In this document: positions 56,420 through 64,000 of the stretch, piece after piece
Layout: every line of letters begins with the position of its first letter
How positions within the stretch are numbered: the first letter of the stretch is position 1
Source of the DNA: Rothia dentocariosa ATCC 17931
Lineage (GTDB): Bacteria > Actinomycetota > Actinomycetes > Actinomycetales > Micrococcaceae
Assembly (NCBI RefSeq): GCF_000164695.2
Contig: NC_014643.1
Location: 2,108,001 to 2,172,000, forward strand
Length of the DNA stretch: 64,000 nt
Reading direction: 5' to 3'
Program-made: the position numbers and the translations under genes
Notes under the pieces: model-generated
What the model was told of the DNA's origin: nothing
Seen by the model: only the letters and a program-made list of their open reading frames with translations
Databases searched by the model: none

Positions 56420-57133
56420 GTGATCTCTTCCCCCATGCGACGCGCTGGACGCCCCTCTTCGACAGTGTTAAGCGCGTCCAAAATTGTGCGGTCAGCACGT
56501 AGACTTTTGGCCGATCAAGGAAATTTCACTATGAGCGTACTTGCTCAGAAACTAGGCGTCGCCCCCTCTTCCTTATACAATCACTTTCAGTCTCGTGCCG
56601 AAGTACTGGGAGCTATAAGCGATGCGGTCATCAATGACATTACGCTGGAGCCCCTGATACGAGCGACTAAAATTCTTAACGAGCAGCACCTATCCCACGC
56701 CGAAAAGCTAGAACTCTGGACTGAATCTTTGAGTCTGTGGGGGAAGTCTTATCGAGACGCGTTCAGTGAGAGCACCGATCTGGTAACAGCGCTCGCATTG
56801 ACCCCGATCGATCGGGCCCCTCAAACGTTACATATGTATGACGTCCTCGTTCAGACGTTAAGAGCTTTTGGGTGTCCAGAATATAAAACTTTAAATGTTA
56901 TTGAATCTTTAGAGGCATTCCTGCTGGGATCCGCAGTAGATGCCCACGCCCCCGAATCTATCTTTAACCCTGCGGCTTCAGCAGATGAGTATCCATATTT
57001 ACAAGACGCATATACAGCGCTGCAGCGTAGCTCGCAGACTCCAGCAGAGAACGCATTTAGCTTAGGACTCGAAGCGATTCTTCATGGTCTGGCGCGTACA
57101 GCGATACAGGAATACAACACGAATACAGAGTGA
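56420..57133 (+). CDS. TetR family transcriptional regulator
   Basis: From GTG 56420, 237 residues. The helix-turn-helix is at about residues 17-60 (IVRSARRLLADQGNFTMS, then LGVAPSSLYNHFQSRAEVLG), and the C-terminal domain resembles TetR-C ligand-binding folds. Divergent from puo, it likely senses a polyamine or its product and represses the catabolic genes. AAAGGA seven bases upstream decides the start. A shared terminator follows. Confidence 0.85.
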   Translation: MISSPMRRAGRPSSTVLSASKIVRSARRLLADQGNFTMSVLAQKLGVAPSSLYNHFQSRAEVLGAISDAVINDITLEPLIRATKILNEQHLSHAEKLELWTESLSLWGKSYRDAFSESTDLVTALALTPIDRAPQTLHMYDVLVQTLRAFGCPEYKTLNVIESLEAFLLGSAVDAHAPESIFNPAASADEYPYLQDAYTALQRSSQTPAENAFSLGLEAILHGLARTAIQEYNTNTE

Positions 57134-57143
57134 CACTATACAA

Positions 57144-57179
57144 AAGTGCCCGAACTATCAAAGGGTAGTTCGGGCACTT
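57144..57179. terminator. Bidirectional terminator after the tetR gene
   Basis: A perfect 14-bp stem (57144-57157 with 57166-57179), eight-base loop, flanked by A and T runs, between convergent genes. Confidence 0.9.
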
Positions 57180-57197
57180 ATTTTATGTGAAGTTTAG

Positions 57198-57932
57198 TTA
57201 TTTGCCTAGCTTCTTTTTGAGCTTATTGACGCGGTTAGAAACGCCCCAAGTCGTCACTTTACGCATAGAATCAAAAATTATATTTCCGGTCATCTTTGAT
57301 GCTCCGACCTCACGCTCAACAAAGGTAATAGGAACCTCAACAATTTTGAGCCCTGCTTGCTCAGAACGCCAAGCGAGGTCTACCTGAAAGACATAGCCCT
57401 TAGATTCAATGCCTTCAAGATTCAAACGTTGTAGTGCTTCACGCCTATATGCGCGGAAACCTGCTGTGATGTCTTTGATTGCAGTCCCTAGAACAACCCG
57501 CGTATAAATATTTGCTCCGCGAGAAAGAATTTGGCGTTGAATGGGCCAGTTTTCTGTTTTTCCGCCGGGTACATAACGGGAGCCAATAGCTAAATCTGCC
57601 CCAGCCTCAACAGCATGTACTAGCGATGGCAACTGCTCGGGCTGGTGAGAACAATCAGCGTCCATCTCGATAAGGACTTCATATCCCTCATTGAGACCCC
57701 AATCAAACCCCGCAAGATAAGCTCCACCAAGACCGTCTTTCACAGTGCGGTGAAGAACGTGAATCTGTGAATCTTGCTCAGCCATAGCATCCGCAATCTG
57801 ACCTGTACCGTCAGGGCTATTGTCGTCAACTACTAGAATATCGACGTCGGGTGCTGCCTTACGAAGACGTTCAACAACAACGGGTAAGTTTTCCTTCTCG
57901 TTATACGTCGGAATAACGGTCAGTACACGCAT
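57198..57932 (-). CDS. Polyprenol monophosphomannose synthase (Ppm1/DPM1-like)
   Basis: A 244-residue GT2 glycosyltransferase making polyprenyl-phosphate-mannose from GDP-mannose, the donor for extracytoplasmic mannosylation. [27 protein letters not shown], the metal motif in [11 protein letters not shown] and the late [11 protein letters not shown] are conserved. It has no fused acyltransferase or membrane domain. AAGGGA before ATG 57932 decides the start over the upstream ATG 58031. In mycobacteria ppm1 neighbours rbpA; here the putrescine genes lie between. Confidence 0.92.
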   Translation of the reverse strand: MRVLTVIPTYNEKENLPVVVERLRKAAPDVDILVVDDNSPDGTGQIADAMAEQDSQIHVLHRTVKDGLGGAYLAGFDWGLNEGYEVLIEMDADCSHQPEQLPSLVHAVEAGADLAIGSRYVPGGKTENWPIQRQILSRGANIYTRVVLGTAIKDITAGFRAYRREALQRLNLEGIESKGYVFQVDLAWRSEQAGLKIVEVPITFVEREVGASKMTGNIIFDSMRKVTTWGVSNRVNKLKKKLGK

Positions 57933-58070
57933 AATAATTCCCTTGTTTTCCTTTGTTAGAGTGAAGGTAGGGTCTAAGTTTACTAGTATAACCGGCGAAA
58001 TACGGCGTAAGGGCGTATTCTGCAGATGCACGGCATATTTTCAGGTAACTTTTACGAGCTAGGAAACGTA

Positions 58071-59174
58071 CTATTCCCCTCCCCTAGTGTACATGCGATC
58101 TAATACGGGCAACGGCACATCTGAAGCAAGAACCGGTAAAAGTGGAATACGAGCACGGGGATCAGTACTCCACGAGACTACGCGAGAATCCGGGGTTTGC
58201 ACCATAAGCTCAGTGACGTTCCAGAGTGCTATATTCGCTGGTGTATCAGGGAGTATTTGACCCGCAAAGGGGTTCTCGTCGTGGGCTAGCCGGTAGACTC
58301 CTCGCGTAAGTGCGGCGAAACCACTGCGTGCTGAAATACCATCTGCCGATTTTATAAGGGCTGAGATGAGCTCCCATCCAAGAGGCGCTTCAACAAGAGA
58401 TGGGTCTGACCCTAGCGCGAACGCGGTACCAGCTGCATTCGCCCGGTGGGCTAACTTTGCAGTCTCAGTATCAAAGGTTGCTTGGATACCTAAGTTGATC
58501 CGTGCATCTGCGAGATCCTGAAGACGTTGATCATCAATGACTCCATGAACCATATCAAGCCGGATGTTAAGCCAAGGATGCTGTTCCCTAACGGCTAGCG
58601 CATAGCTAAAGGCATTAGTGAAACTATCTTGAGTGTTGATGGAGAGTACAAGACCATGTTCTGCTGCTTCGGATGCCAGAGTAGGTAGGTGGTCTAGATT
58701 TGTGGCGTGAAACCCAGTGAGTGCTATAGATGATTTATTGAGCAGGTCTTGGGCTGTGGTGACGAGCTCAGCGTACGATGCGGAGGTCGCTTGTGGCTCT
58801 GGGATTATGAAGAATCGTACGTCTGGGGCTGTTGCGTGTGTTGTATAAAACGTGTCGAGTGATGCGCGTAGGGTCAGGATGTCTCGTATTGTTCCTGCGA
58901 GTATGTGGGTATGGTATCCCTGGGTATGTGTTCTGAGGAAGTACTCGTAGAGTGTTTTTTCGCTGTGGTTGTTTATGGGGGCGAAGGCACGTGCGAAGGT
59001 GGGCGTGATGAGTTTGCCGTTTAGATCGATAGCTCGCATGCGTTCGTCCGTGATGGAGCGAGCTCCCGCATCTGAGCCTATCCAGGTTACGGTACCGTTT
59101 TCGGTGAGGAGCGCTGTGGCGTAGGGGTCGGCGGGGCTGTAGATGCTCCCGTTGGTATAGATATAGATGCTCAT
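58071..59174 (-). CDS. Amidohydrolase-like protein with degenerate metal site
   Basis: A 367-residue member of the amidohydrolase superfamily (YtcJ-like). The beginning TNGSIYSP...ATALLTENGTVTWIG and LNGKLITPTFARAF match the family, but the usual H-x-H after the TP-x-F element reads RAFA, so two metal ligands are missing. MVHGVIDDQRLQDLAD and GSDPSLVEAPLGW correspond to later ligand positions. It may be inactive or changed in function. Composition changes near 58850 inside the gene. Confidence 0.75.
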   Translation of the reverse strand: MSIYIYTNGSIYSPADPYATALLTENGTVTWIGSDAGARSITDERMRAIDLNGKLITPTFARAFAPINNHSEKTLYEYFLRTHTQGYHTHILAGTIRDILTLRASLDTFYTTHATAPDVRFFIIPEPQATSASYAELVTTAQDLLNKSSIALTGFHATNLDHLPTLASEAAEHGLVLSINTQDSFTNAFSYALAVREQHPWLNIRLDMVHGVIDDQRLQDLADARINLGIQATFDTETAKLAHRANAAGTAFALGSDPSLVEAPLGWELISALIKSADGISARSGFAALTRGVYRLAHDENPFAGQILPDTPANIALWNVTELMVQTPDSRVVSWSTDPRARIPLLPVLASDVPLPVLDRMYTRGGE

Positions 59175-59190
59175 GTTCTTTCCAGCGGTT

Positions 59191-62112
59191 TTAGGAGTCT
59201 AGTGCGACGACTCCGCGGCGGATGAGGGCTATAGCTTTTTCGCAGCTTGCTCGTAGGTTTGGGCTTATGGTGGGGATATGGGCGATCTGGTCGAGTGCGT
59301 CGATAACTTGTTTTGCCCAGCGTACGAAGTCGCCGGCGGCGAGGCCGGTATCTTCGAGTGCTTTTGCGAGGTGCATACCGCGAGCCCAGCGGTAGATAGG
59401 GGTGACGAGGCCTAGGTCGCAGGGTGGGGTTTGATCTAGTTCGTGACGTTCTTCGTGAACGTTGAGATGGTCTAGTTCGCGGTTGATGGTCGCGATAGAC
59501 ACTTGTAATGAAGGGTGCGGGTAGCGTGGGAGAATTTCGATGGTTTCCTTTTTGCCCTGGTATGTGAGCGCGGCTATGGTTGCTGCTATAGCCGCAGGAT
59601 CCAGATCAGTGAGGAAGCCTTTTTCGAGACAAATAGAGGTGAGAAGGTCTTTTTCCCCGTAGAGTTTGCGCAGGGCTTCCCCCTTCGTCGTTAGCTTGAG
59701 CCCGTTATGGGAGTCAGCAGTAACGTAGCCGTATTCAGTGAGGAGCTTTGCGATGCGGTTGAAGACCTGGGCAATAGTGTTGGTGCGTCGGGTAATTTGG
59801 CGGCGTAGTCCTTCTGTTTCTGCGTTGAGTTTGCGCCATCGTTCTGCCCAGCGTGCATGGGTTTCCCGGTCAGAGCACCCGTGGCAGGGGTGGTTACGTA
59901 GTTGGGCACGTAGTATGTCGAGTTTTTCTTGGGCATCGTTATGACGTGTGGCGATGGGGGTATTTCCGAGTTTGCGGGGTGGTCGTTCATCGATGAGCGC
60001 TTGACGCATCCGTGAGGTGGTGTCGCGGCGTTCTTTGGATGTTTTAAGGGTTATTTTCTTGGGGAGCTTGATGTAGGAGACGGGTTCAATGAGCCCCGTG
60101 AAATCACGTGCGCTTGCGGTGCGCTGCTGATTGTCTTCGGTAAGGATACCAATGCGTGGGTCTGTATTGGATTCGGCACGGGTGATGACGATAGCGTAGC
60201 CGCGGGAGCGACCATGAGGTATGTGAATGATGTCTCCGGGCATAAGTTCTTGGATGCTTTGGTGAGCTTGGGCGCGTGCATGTTGTTGGTTGGCTTTGCG
60301 GGTTTTTTTCTCTAGATCTTTGATGTTTTGCCGCAGGCGCATGTATTCTGTGAAGTCTCCAAGGTGGCACTGCATGGAGTCTCGGTATCCTTCGAGCGCG
60401 TTTTCGTTTTTACGTACTCGTGCAGCTGTTCCTACAACTGATTTATCTGCTTGGAACTGGGCAAAGGATGATTCGAGGATTTTGCGGGTTCGTTCGGCGC
60501 CATAGGCTGCGATGAGGTTCGCAGCCATGTTGTAGGTGGGGCGGAATGATGAGTTAAGGGGGTATGTGCGAGTGGATGCGAGGGTGGCAACCTGTTCTGG
60601 TACAAGACCTGGACGCCAGAGGACTACGGCGTGTCCTTCAAGATCGATTCCGCGGCGCCCTGCCCGCCCGGTAAGTTGGGTGTATTCTCCGGGGGTGATA
60701 TCGACGTGGGTTTCACCGTTGAACTTGGTGAGTTTTTCGAGCATGACGGTGCGGGCTGGCATGTTGATGCCGAGCGCGAGGGTTTCGGTGGCAAAGACTA
60801 GTTTGATGAGCCCCTGTGCAAAAAGTGTCTCAACAACTTCTTTGAAGAGCGGTAGCAGACCTGCATGGTGGGCTGCCACCCCGCGGATGAGTCCGTCTCG
60901 CCATTCGTAATATCCAAGGGCATGAAGGTCTCGGTTATCAAGGTGTGCAGTGGTTTCTGCAATATAGGCACGGATGGTTTGCTGCTGTTCCTCGGTGGTG
61001 AGGACGATATTCGCGTTGACGCATTGGGTAACGGCGTCATCACATGCTGCCCGTGAAAAGATGAAGCATATGGCAGGCAATAGCCCTTGCTTGTCTAGGA
61101 TACGGGCCATTTCGGGGCGAGGTATGCGGTGCGGACTCAGAACGTTGGCGTCTTGGGTGAAGGTTTTATGACGGGATCGTTCGAGTGCATGTGTGTGTTT
61201 GTCATGCCGGTTGCGGCCGCGTCGGAAGCGCTCGCGTTTGGGTGCATTGTGCCGGGGGGTGTGTCGGCGAAAGCCTGGCCGCAGTTGTTTGAGGAGCGGG
61301 TTAATGCGTAGCCCCGTGGGAGCGTTTTGGAGTGATTTTGTGTGGTTTTTACGACGTTTTGTAGGTGAAGCCTCTTGCTGAGAAGTTTCATCAGGTACAA
61401 AGAGGTCAATAATACGGTTTCCTACCATGAGGTGTTGCCAGAGCGGGACGGGGCGGTGTTCAGATACGATGACATCGGTATCACCTCGTACGGTATCTAG
61501 CCATGCTCCGAATTCTTCGACGTTGGATACAGTTGCAGAGAGCGAGATGACGGTGACGTGTTCGGGAAGGTGAATAATCGCTTCTTCCCAAACTGCTCCA
61601 CGGAACCGGTCGGCGAGATAGTGTACTTCGTCCATGATGACGTATCCCAGACCGATGAGGGTCGTAGATTCGGCGTAGAGCATGTTGCGAAGGACTTCAG
61701 TAGTCATGACGACGATGGGGGCTTCGGTATTGATGCTGGTGTCGCCGGTGAGCAGACCTACGTTTTCTTCGCCGTATTCACGCACAAAGTCATGGTATTT
61801 CTGGTTGCTGAGTGCTTTGATAGGGGTTGTATAGAACGCTTTTGTTCCTGTTTGGAGGGCAAGGTAGATGCCGAATTCTCCGACAACTGTTTTACCAGAA
61901 CCAGTAGGCGCAGCGACAAGGACTGAATGTCCAGTTTCGACGGATTGGCATGCCTGACGTTGGAAACTGTCAAGAGGAAACCCGAGATTCTTTTCGAACT
62001 TACTAAGCGCTGTTTTTGCGTGAGCGTTACGTTCTTGCGCGGCCTGATACTGCGCAAAGTAGCTCGGGCGGTCGTTCGAGTCGTGAGTGGTTTCTTGGGG
62101 GTTTTCAGCCAT
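59191..62112 (-). CDS. helY: HelY-type DEAD/DEAH box RNA helicase (Ski2/Mtr4-like)
   Basis: A 973-residue superfamily 2 helicase. AAPTGSGKTV (motif I), TTPIKALSNQKYHD (Ia), MDEVHYL (II), SLSATVSN (III), FATETLALGINMP (V) and QLTGRAGRRG (VI) are in order within the first 480 residues. An unusual basic insert of about 60 residues (RRKNH to about FTQDA) splits the two RecA domains. The C-terminal DSHCT domain ends the protein. By family it acts in RNA turnover. It precedes nothing but follows tatC, as in mycobacteria. Confidence 0.94.
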   Translation of the reverse strand: MAENPQETTHDSNDRPSYFAQYQAAQERNAHAKTALSKFEKNLGFPLDSFQRQACQSVETGHSVLVAAPTGSGKTVVGEFGIYLALQTGTKAFYTTPIKALSNQKYHDFVREYGEENVGLLTGDTSINTEAPIVVMTTEVLRNMLYAESTTLIGLGYVIMDEVHYLADRFRGAVWEEAIIHLPEHVTVISLSATVSNVEEFGAWLDTVRGDTDVIVSEHRPVPLWQHLMVGNRIIDLFVPDETSQQEASPTKRRKNHTKSLQNAPTGLRINPLLKQLRPGFRRHTPRHNAPKRERFRRGRNRHDKHTHALERSRHKTFTQDANVLSPHRIPRPEMARILDKQGLLPAICFIFSRAACDDAVTQCVNANIVLTTEEQQQTIRAYIAETTAHLDNRDLHALGYYEWRDGLIRGVAAHHAGLLPLFKEVVETLFAQGLIKLVFATETLALGINMPARTVMLEKLTKFNGETHVDITPGEYTQLTGRAGRRGIDLEGHAVVLWRPGLVPEQVATLASTRTYPLNSSFRPTYNMAANLIAAYGAERTRKILESSFAQFQADKSVVGTAARVRKNENALEGYRDSMQCHLGDFTEYMRLRQNIKDLEKKTRKANQQHARAQAHQSIQELMPGDIIHIPHGRSRGYAIVITRAESNTDPRIGILTEDNQQRTASARDFTGLIEPVSYIKLPKKITLKTSKERRDTTSRMRQALIDERPPRKLGNTPIATRHNDAQEKLDILRAQLRNHPCHGCSDRETHARWAERWRKLNAETEGLRRQITRRTNTIAQVFNRIAKLLTEYGYVTADSHNGLKLTTKGEALRKLYGEKDLLTSICLEKGFLTDLDPAAIAATIAALTYQGKKETIEILPRYPHPSLQVSIATINRELDHLNVHEERHELDQTPPCDLGLVTPIYRWARGMHLAKALEDTGLAAGDFVRWAKQVIDALDQIAHIPTISPNLRASCEKAIALIRRGVVALDS

Positions 62113-62132
62113 AGTTCTAGTGTACCTGCGCC

Positions 62133-62166
62133 TAAAAATCCTCCGTCTTGAGTAAGACGGAGGATT
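62133..62166 (-). terminator. Terminator after tatC
   Basis: A perfect 13-bp stem (62137-62149 with 62154-62166), loop GAGT, and a U run on the minus strand from the A5 at 62134-62138. It lies just before the helY start, so helY needs its own promoter. Confidence 0.88.
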
Positions 62167-62174
62167 CTGGAGTT

Positions 62175-63059
62175 TTACTTTTGGGAGGGTTCCTCTTCAA
62201 GCTGTCCTAGCTTTTCAAGGTCTTCAGCGCTGGTGGCCGTCTTGAGCTCGGTCTCTGTAAGACCCTTTGCTAGTTTAGCTTCGCGGCGGTCACGCCGTTT
62301 ATCGTTGAGCAAGCATATTGCTATGGCGAGGAAGAAGAAAGTTAGGAGCGGAATCATCAGGTAGAACATCATCATGATATCCGTCCCGGGGGCTGTCATA
62401 GCTGCGATAAGCGCTACAAGAACCACGATCCAGCGCCAAGATTTGAGGATAGTTTTACCCCGAATAACCCCCAGCATGTTCAATCCCACGAGGATGACGG
62501 GGATAATAAATGCTAGTGAGAAGAAGAAAATAAACTTAACGATGAAGGAAATATAGGTTGGAGCGTCAATGACGTTCGAGCCGCCGGGCGGGGTGAACAT
62601 TGTGAGTGCACGAACAACGCCGGGCAGACTATACCAAGATATGAAGACACCGCAGGCAAAAGCAAAGATTGAGCCGCTGAGGAAACCAAAGAGGTATTTT
62701 TTCTCTTTGGTATGCAGCGCCGGAAGTAAGAAGCGCAGTCCTTGATAGAGCCAAACGGGTGCAGCAAGTCCAAGACCGATGTACGTACCCACGCGAATGA
62801 GCTGGTCAAAGGGTGAAGAAATTGAGCCGTAGTTTAAGGTTGCAAAGCGGTTATCTGCTGCGTTGATTTGCTTAAGAGGTTCAGAGATTGCATCAATAAA
62901 GGGCTGGTACAAGAAAATAACGGAAAGTACGGCGGCGATAGCAGTTGCAATAGCCGCTTTGATGAAGCGGTCACGAAACTCACGCAGATGTTCCTTCAGC
63001 TCCATACGGGCTTCAGGATTTAGTTTGCGGTTGCGTACATCCTGATCCGGTTTTGCCAT
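62175..63059 (-). CDS. tatC: TatC, Sec-independent protein translocase subunit
   Basis: A 294-residue, six-helix receptor subunit that binds twin-arginine signal peptides. MELKEHLREFRDRFIKA is the conserved N-terminal motif; the middle loop has FLLPALHTKEKKY; the last helices contain TAPGTDIMMMFYLMIPLL. The C-terminal 55 residues are a charged cytoplasmic tail. It follows tatA by 132 bp. The Rieske protein QcrA is a typical Tat client. Confidence 0.95.
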   Translation of the reverse strand: MAKPDQDVRNRKLNPEARMELKEHLREFRDRFIKAAIATAIAAVLSVIFLYQPFIDAISEPLKQINAADNRFATLNYGSISSPFDQLIRVGTYIGLGLAAPVWLYQGLRFLLPALHTKEKKYLFGFLSGSIFAFACGVFISWYSLPGVVRALTMFTPPGGSNVIDAPTYISFIVKFIFFFSLAFIIPVILVGLNMLGVIRGKTILKSWRWIVVLVALIAAMTAPGTDIMMMFYLMIPLLTFFFLAIAICLLNDKRRDRREAKLAKGLTETELKTATSAEDLEKLGQLEEEPSQK

Positions 63060-63139
63060 CGTTTTCCTCGTTTTATTCTAAGCTCCGCCTCATACCTGTT
63101 ATTCAAAAATTATCGATATGGGTAGATAAACTACTGGAC

Positions 63140-63173
63140 AACCCGTGCCACCAGAGAGGTGGTTGCACGGGTT
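63140..63173 (-). terminator. Hairpin between tatA and tatC
   Basis: AACCCGTGC (63140-63148) pairs with GCACGGGTT (63165-63173), with partial inner pairing CACC/GGTG. It may let tatA be made in excess over tatC. Confidence 0.55.
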
Positions 63174-63191
63174 GTGTTGTTGTACTGAAAA

Positions 63192-63428
63192 TTAGTTTTC
63201 AGACTTTTCGGACTTAGCTTTGTTGTCGACAACCTCAGCGGTGACAACATCGTCCTTATCGTCTTCCTTCTTACTATCGCTCTTCATACCCTCGACTTCG
63301 GACTTGAAGATACGCATCGACTGACCAAGACTACGTGCCATACCTGGGAGCTTGGGAGCACCGAAGAGCAGAACGATGAGGAGGATGACTACGATAATAG
63401 TTGCCGGGTGACTGAACAACTGACCCAT
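63192..63428 (-). CDS. tatA: TatA, Sec-independent translocase pore subunit
   Basis: A 78-residue protein: short N-terminal helix ([15 protein letters not shown]), the hinge [21 protein letters not shown] and a charged amphipathic tail. This is the TatA/E class, and it sits beside tatC. Confidence 0.94.
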   Translation of the reverse strand: MGQLFSHPATIIVVILLIVLLFGAPKLPGMARSLGQSMRIFKSEVEGMKSDSKKEDDKDDVVTAEVVDNKAKSEKSEN

Positions 63429-63449
63429 AAGGTATGAACCTTTCTGTGC

Positions 63450-63788
63450 TTAGAGCAGGTCTCCGATATTTTGAGGTTGGCCGAGTCGATCTCGTCGGGA
63501 GACCCGTCGCTTGATTCGCTCAGACCTGCGTGTCTGTTTTCCTTGTTCGTATTCATTGTACGCCGTGGTTACCGGGGTAAAAATCCCTAGGCTTTGCTCG
63601 TCAGGCAATTTTCGGCGGGTATTCGCTTGCGCTTCATCGAAACGAGTTTCGACGGATTCCATCCATGTTGCTACAAGATCGAGTAGCATGAAGCCCCTTG
63701 TGAGTGCACGATATACGAACCACGCTAAAAACGCTAGAGAACCTATCGTTAAGGTGCCCCATAGTAATACCCAAAACCACCACGGCAT
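63450..63788 (-). CDS. Small membrane protein between tatA and pafC
   Basis: A 112-residue protein with one N-terminal membrane helix (WFWVLLWGTLTIGSLAFLAWF) and a polar cytoplasmic part with a very basic segment (RRSERIKRRVSRRDR). I do not recognise a family. The location between pafC and tatA, 21 bp before tatA, suggests co-transcription. Confidence 0.6.
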   Translation of the reverse strand: MPWWFWVLLWGTLTIGSLAFLAWFVYRALTRGFMLLDLVATWMESVETRFDEAQANTRRKLPDEQSLGIFTPVTTAYNEYEQGKQTRRSERIKRRVSRRDRLGQPQNIGDLL

Positions 63789-63851
63789 AGGAATTATTAT
63801 ACAAGGTTGTTATTCTACTTATAGATGTCTGGGCGTGTCTTTCGCAGATAT

Positions 63852-64000
63852 CTACGCTAGAAGCGACATCAGACGATCTATAAGTAGAGACCGTACAGGT
63901 TCTGGCTCAAGAATCTCTAGAGCACCTCCATACGCTACAACGAAATGCAATATTTGCTCAAGGCCTGCCTCGCTTTCACCAGGATAGTAGTGCAGCTCAT
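63852..64000 (-). CDS. PafC-like WYL-domain regulator (C-terminal end only)
   Basis: The frame from the right edge to TAG at 63852-63854 encodes 48 residues, with FVVAYGGALEILEPEPVRSL, the usual C-terminal segment of WYL-domain regulators. In mycobacteria pafB-pafC precede tatA-tatC-helY, and they regulate the mitomycin-type DNA damage response. Assignment to pafC rests on that order. Confidence 0.7.
   Translation of the reverse strand, partial: ELHYYPGESEAGLEQILHFVVAYGGALEILEPEPVRSLLIDRLMSLLA

Overview
The window looks like core chromosome from a high-GC-lineage Gram-positive (Actinomycetota), most like Micrococcales/Micrococcaceae of the Rothia type. The support is gene content and order: sufR-sufBDC, a bcc-aa3 respiratory cluster with trpD beside it, rbpA, helY-tatC-tatA-pafC, an LCP protein, and a polyprenol-phosphate-mannose synthase. 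By eye the GC is only about 50%, low for the group, so the genus stays an inference. One tRNA and no rRNA, phage, IS element or CRISPR array were seen.

Layout. 1-6.7 kb: an ABC-2 exporter (permease cut by the left edge), divergent from sufR-sufB-sufD-sufC-sufT for Fe-S cluster assembly. 6.8-9.5 kb: a small alarmone hydrolase-like HD protein, a GNAT acetyltransferase and a DUF4253 protein. 9.5-11.6 kb: biotin ECF transporter bioYMN. 11.9-16.8 kb: an ABC-F ATPase, a likely 28-residue peptide gene, a YdjM-type membrane protein, SURF1 and two small conserved proteins. 17-22 kb: fabG, an SDR with enoyl-reductase-type (FabL-like) active-site spacing, an ABC ATPase, a TrmH-family methyltransferase, bL31B and an LCP ligase. 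22.2-26.6 kb: a membrane protein with two HIRAN-like repeats, pepN and tRNA-Leu(GAG). 26.7-29.4 kb: divergent butanediol-type dehydrogenase and lactate dehydrogenase sharing a 589-bp control region with a C11 tract. 29.5-35.3 kb: recO-uppS-pyrD, DUF3043, an M20 dipeptidase and an ErpA-like carrier. 35.5-43.6 kb: ctaCDF and, on the other strand, ctaE-qcrCAB, which make the cytochrome bcc-aa3 terminal respiratory branch. 43.8-47.3 kb: trpD, nfeD, an SPFH protein and rbpA. 47.4-57.1 kb: a putrescine/GABA catabolic island. 57.2-64 kb: ppm1-like synthase, a degenerate amidohydrolase, helY, tatC, tatA, a small membrane protein and the 3' end of pafC.

How it works together. SufBCD/SufT and ErpA supply Fe-S clusters to, among others, the Rieske protein QcrA. 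Electrons pass from menaquinol through QcrB/QcrA/QcrC to CtaC/CtaD, with SURF1 assisting oxidase assembly. The putrescine island encodes the complete route putrescine -> 4-aminobutanal -> GABA -> succinic semialdehyde -> succinate, with a permease, a universal stress protein and a divergent TetR-family regulator facing a clear palindrome.

The most notable observations are: a frameshift in a six-base homopolymer that removes the C-terminal membrane anchor of QcrC; an undescribed 28-codon gene with a strong ribosome binding site and terminator; a FabL-like reductase in the position where mycobacteria keep inhA; and three blocks with strong strand-composition skew, two of which begin inside genes.
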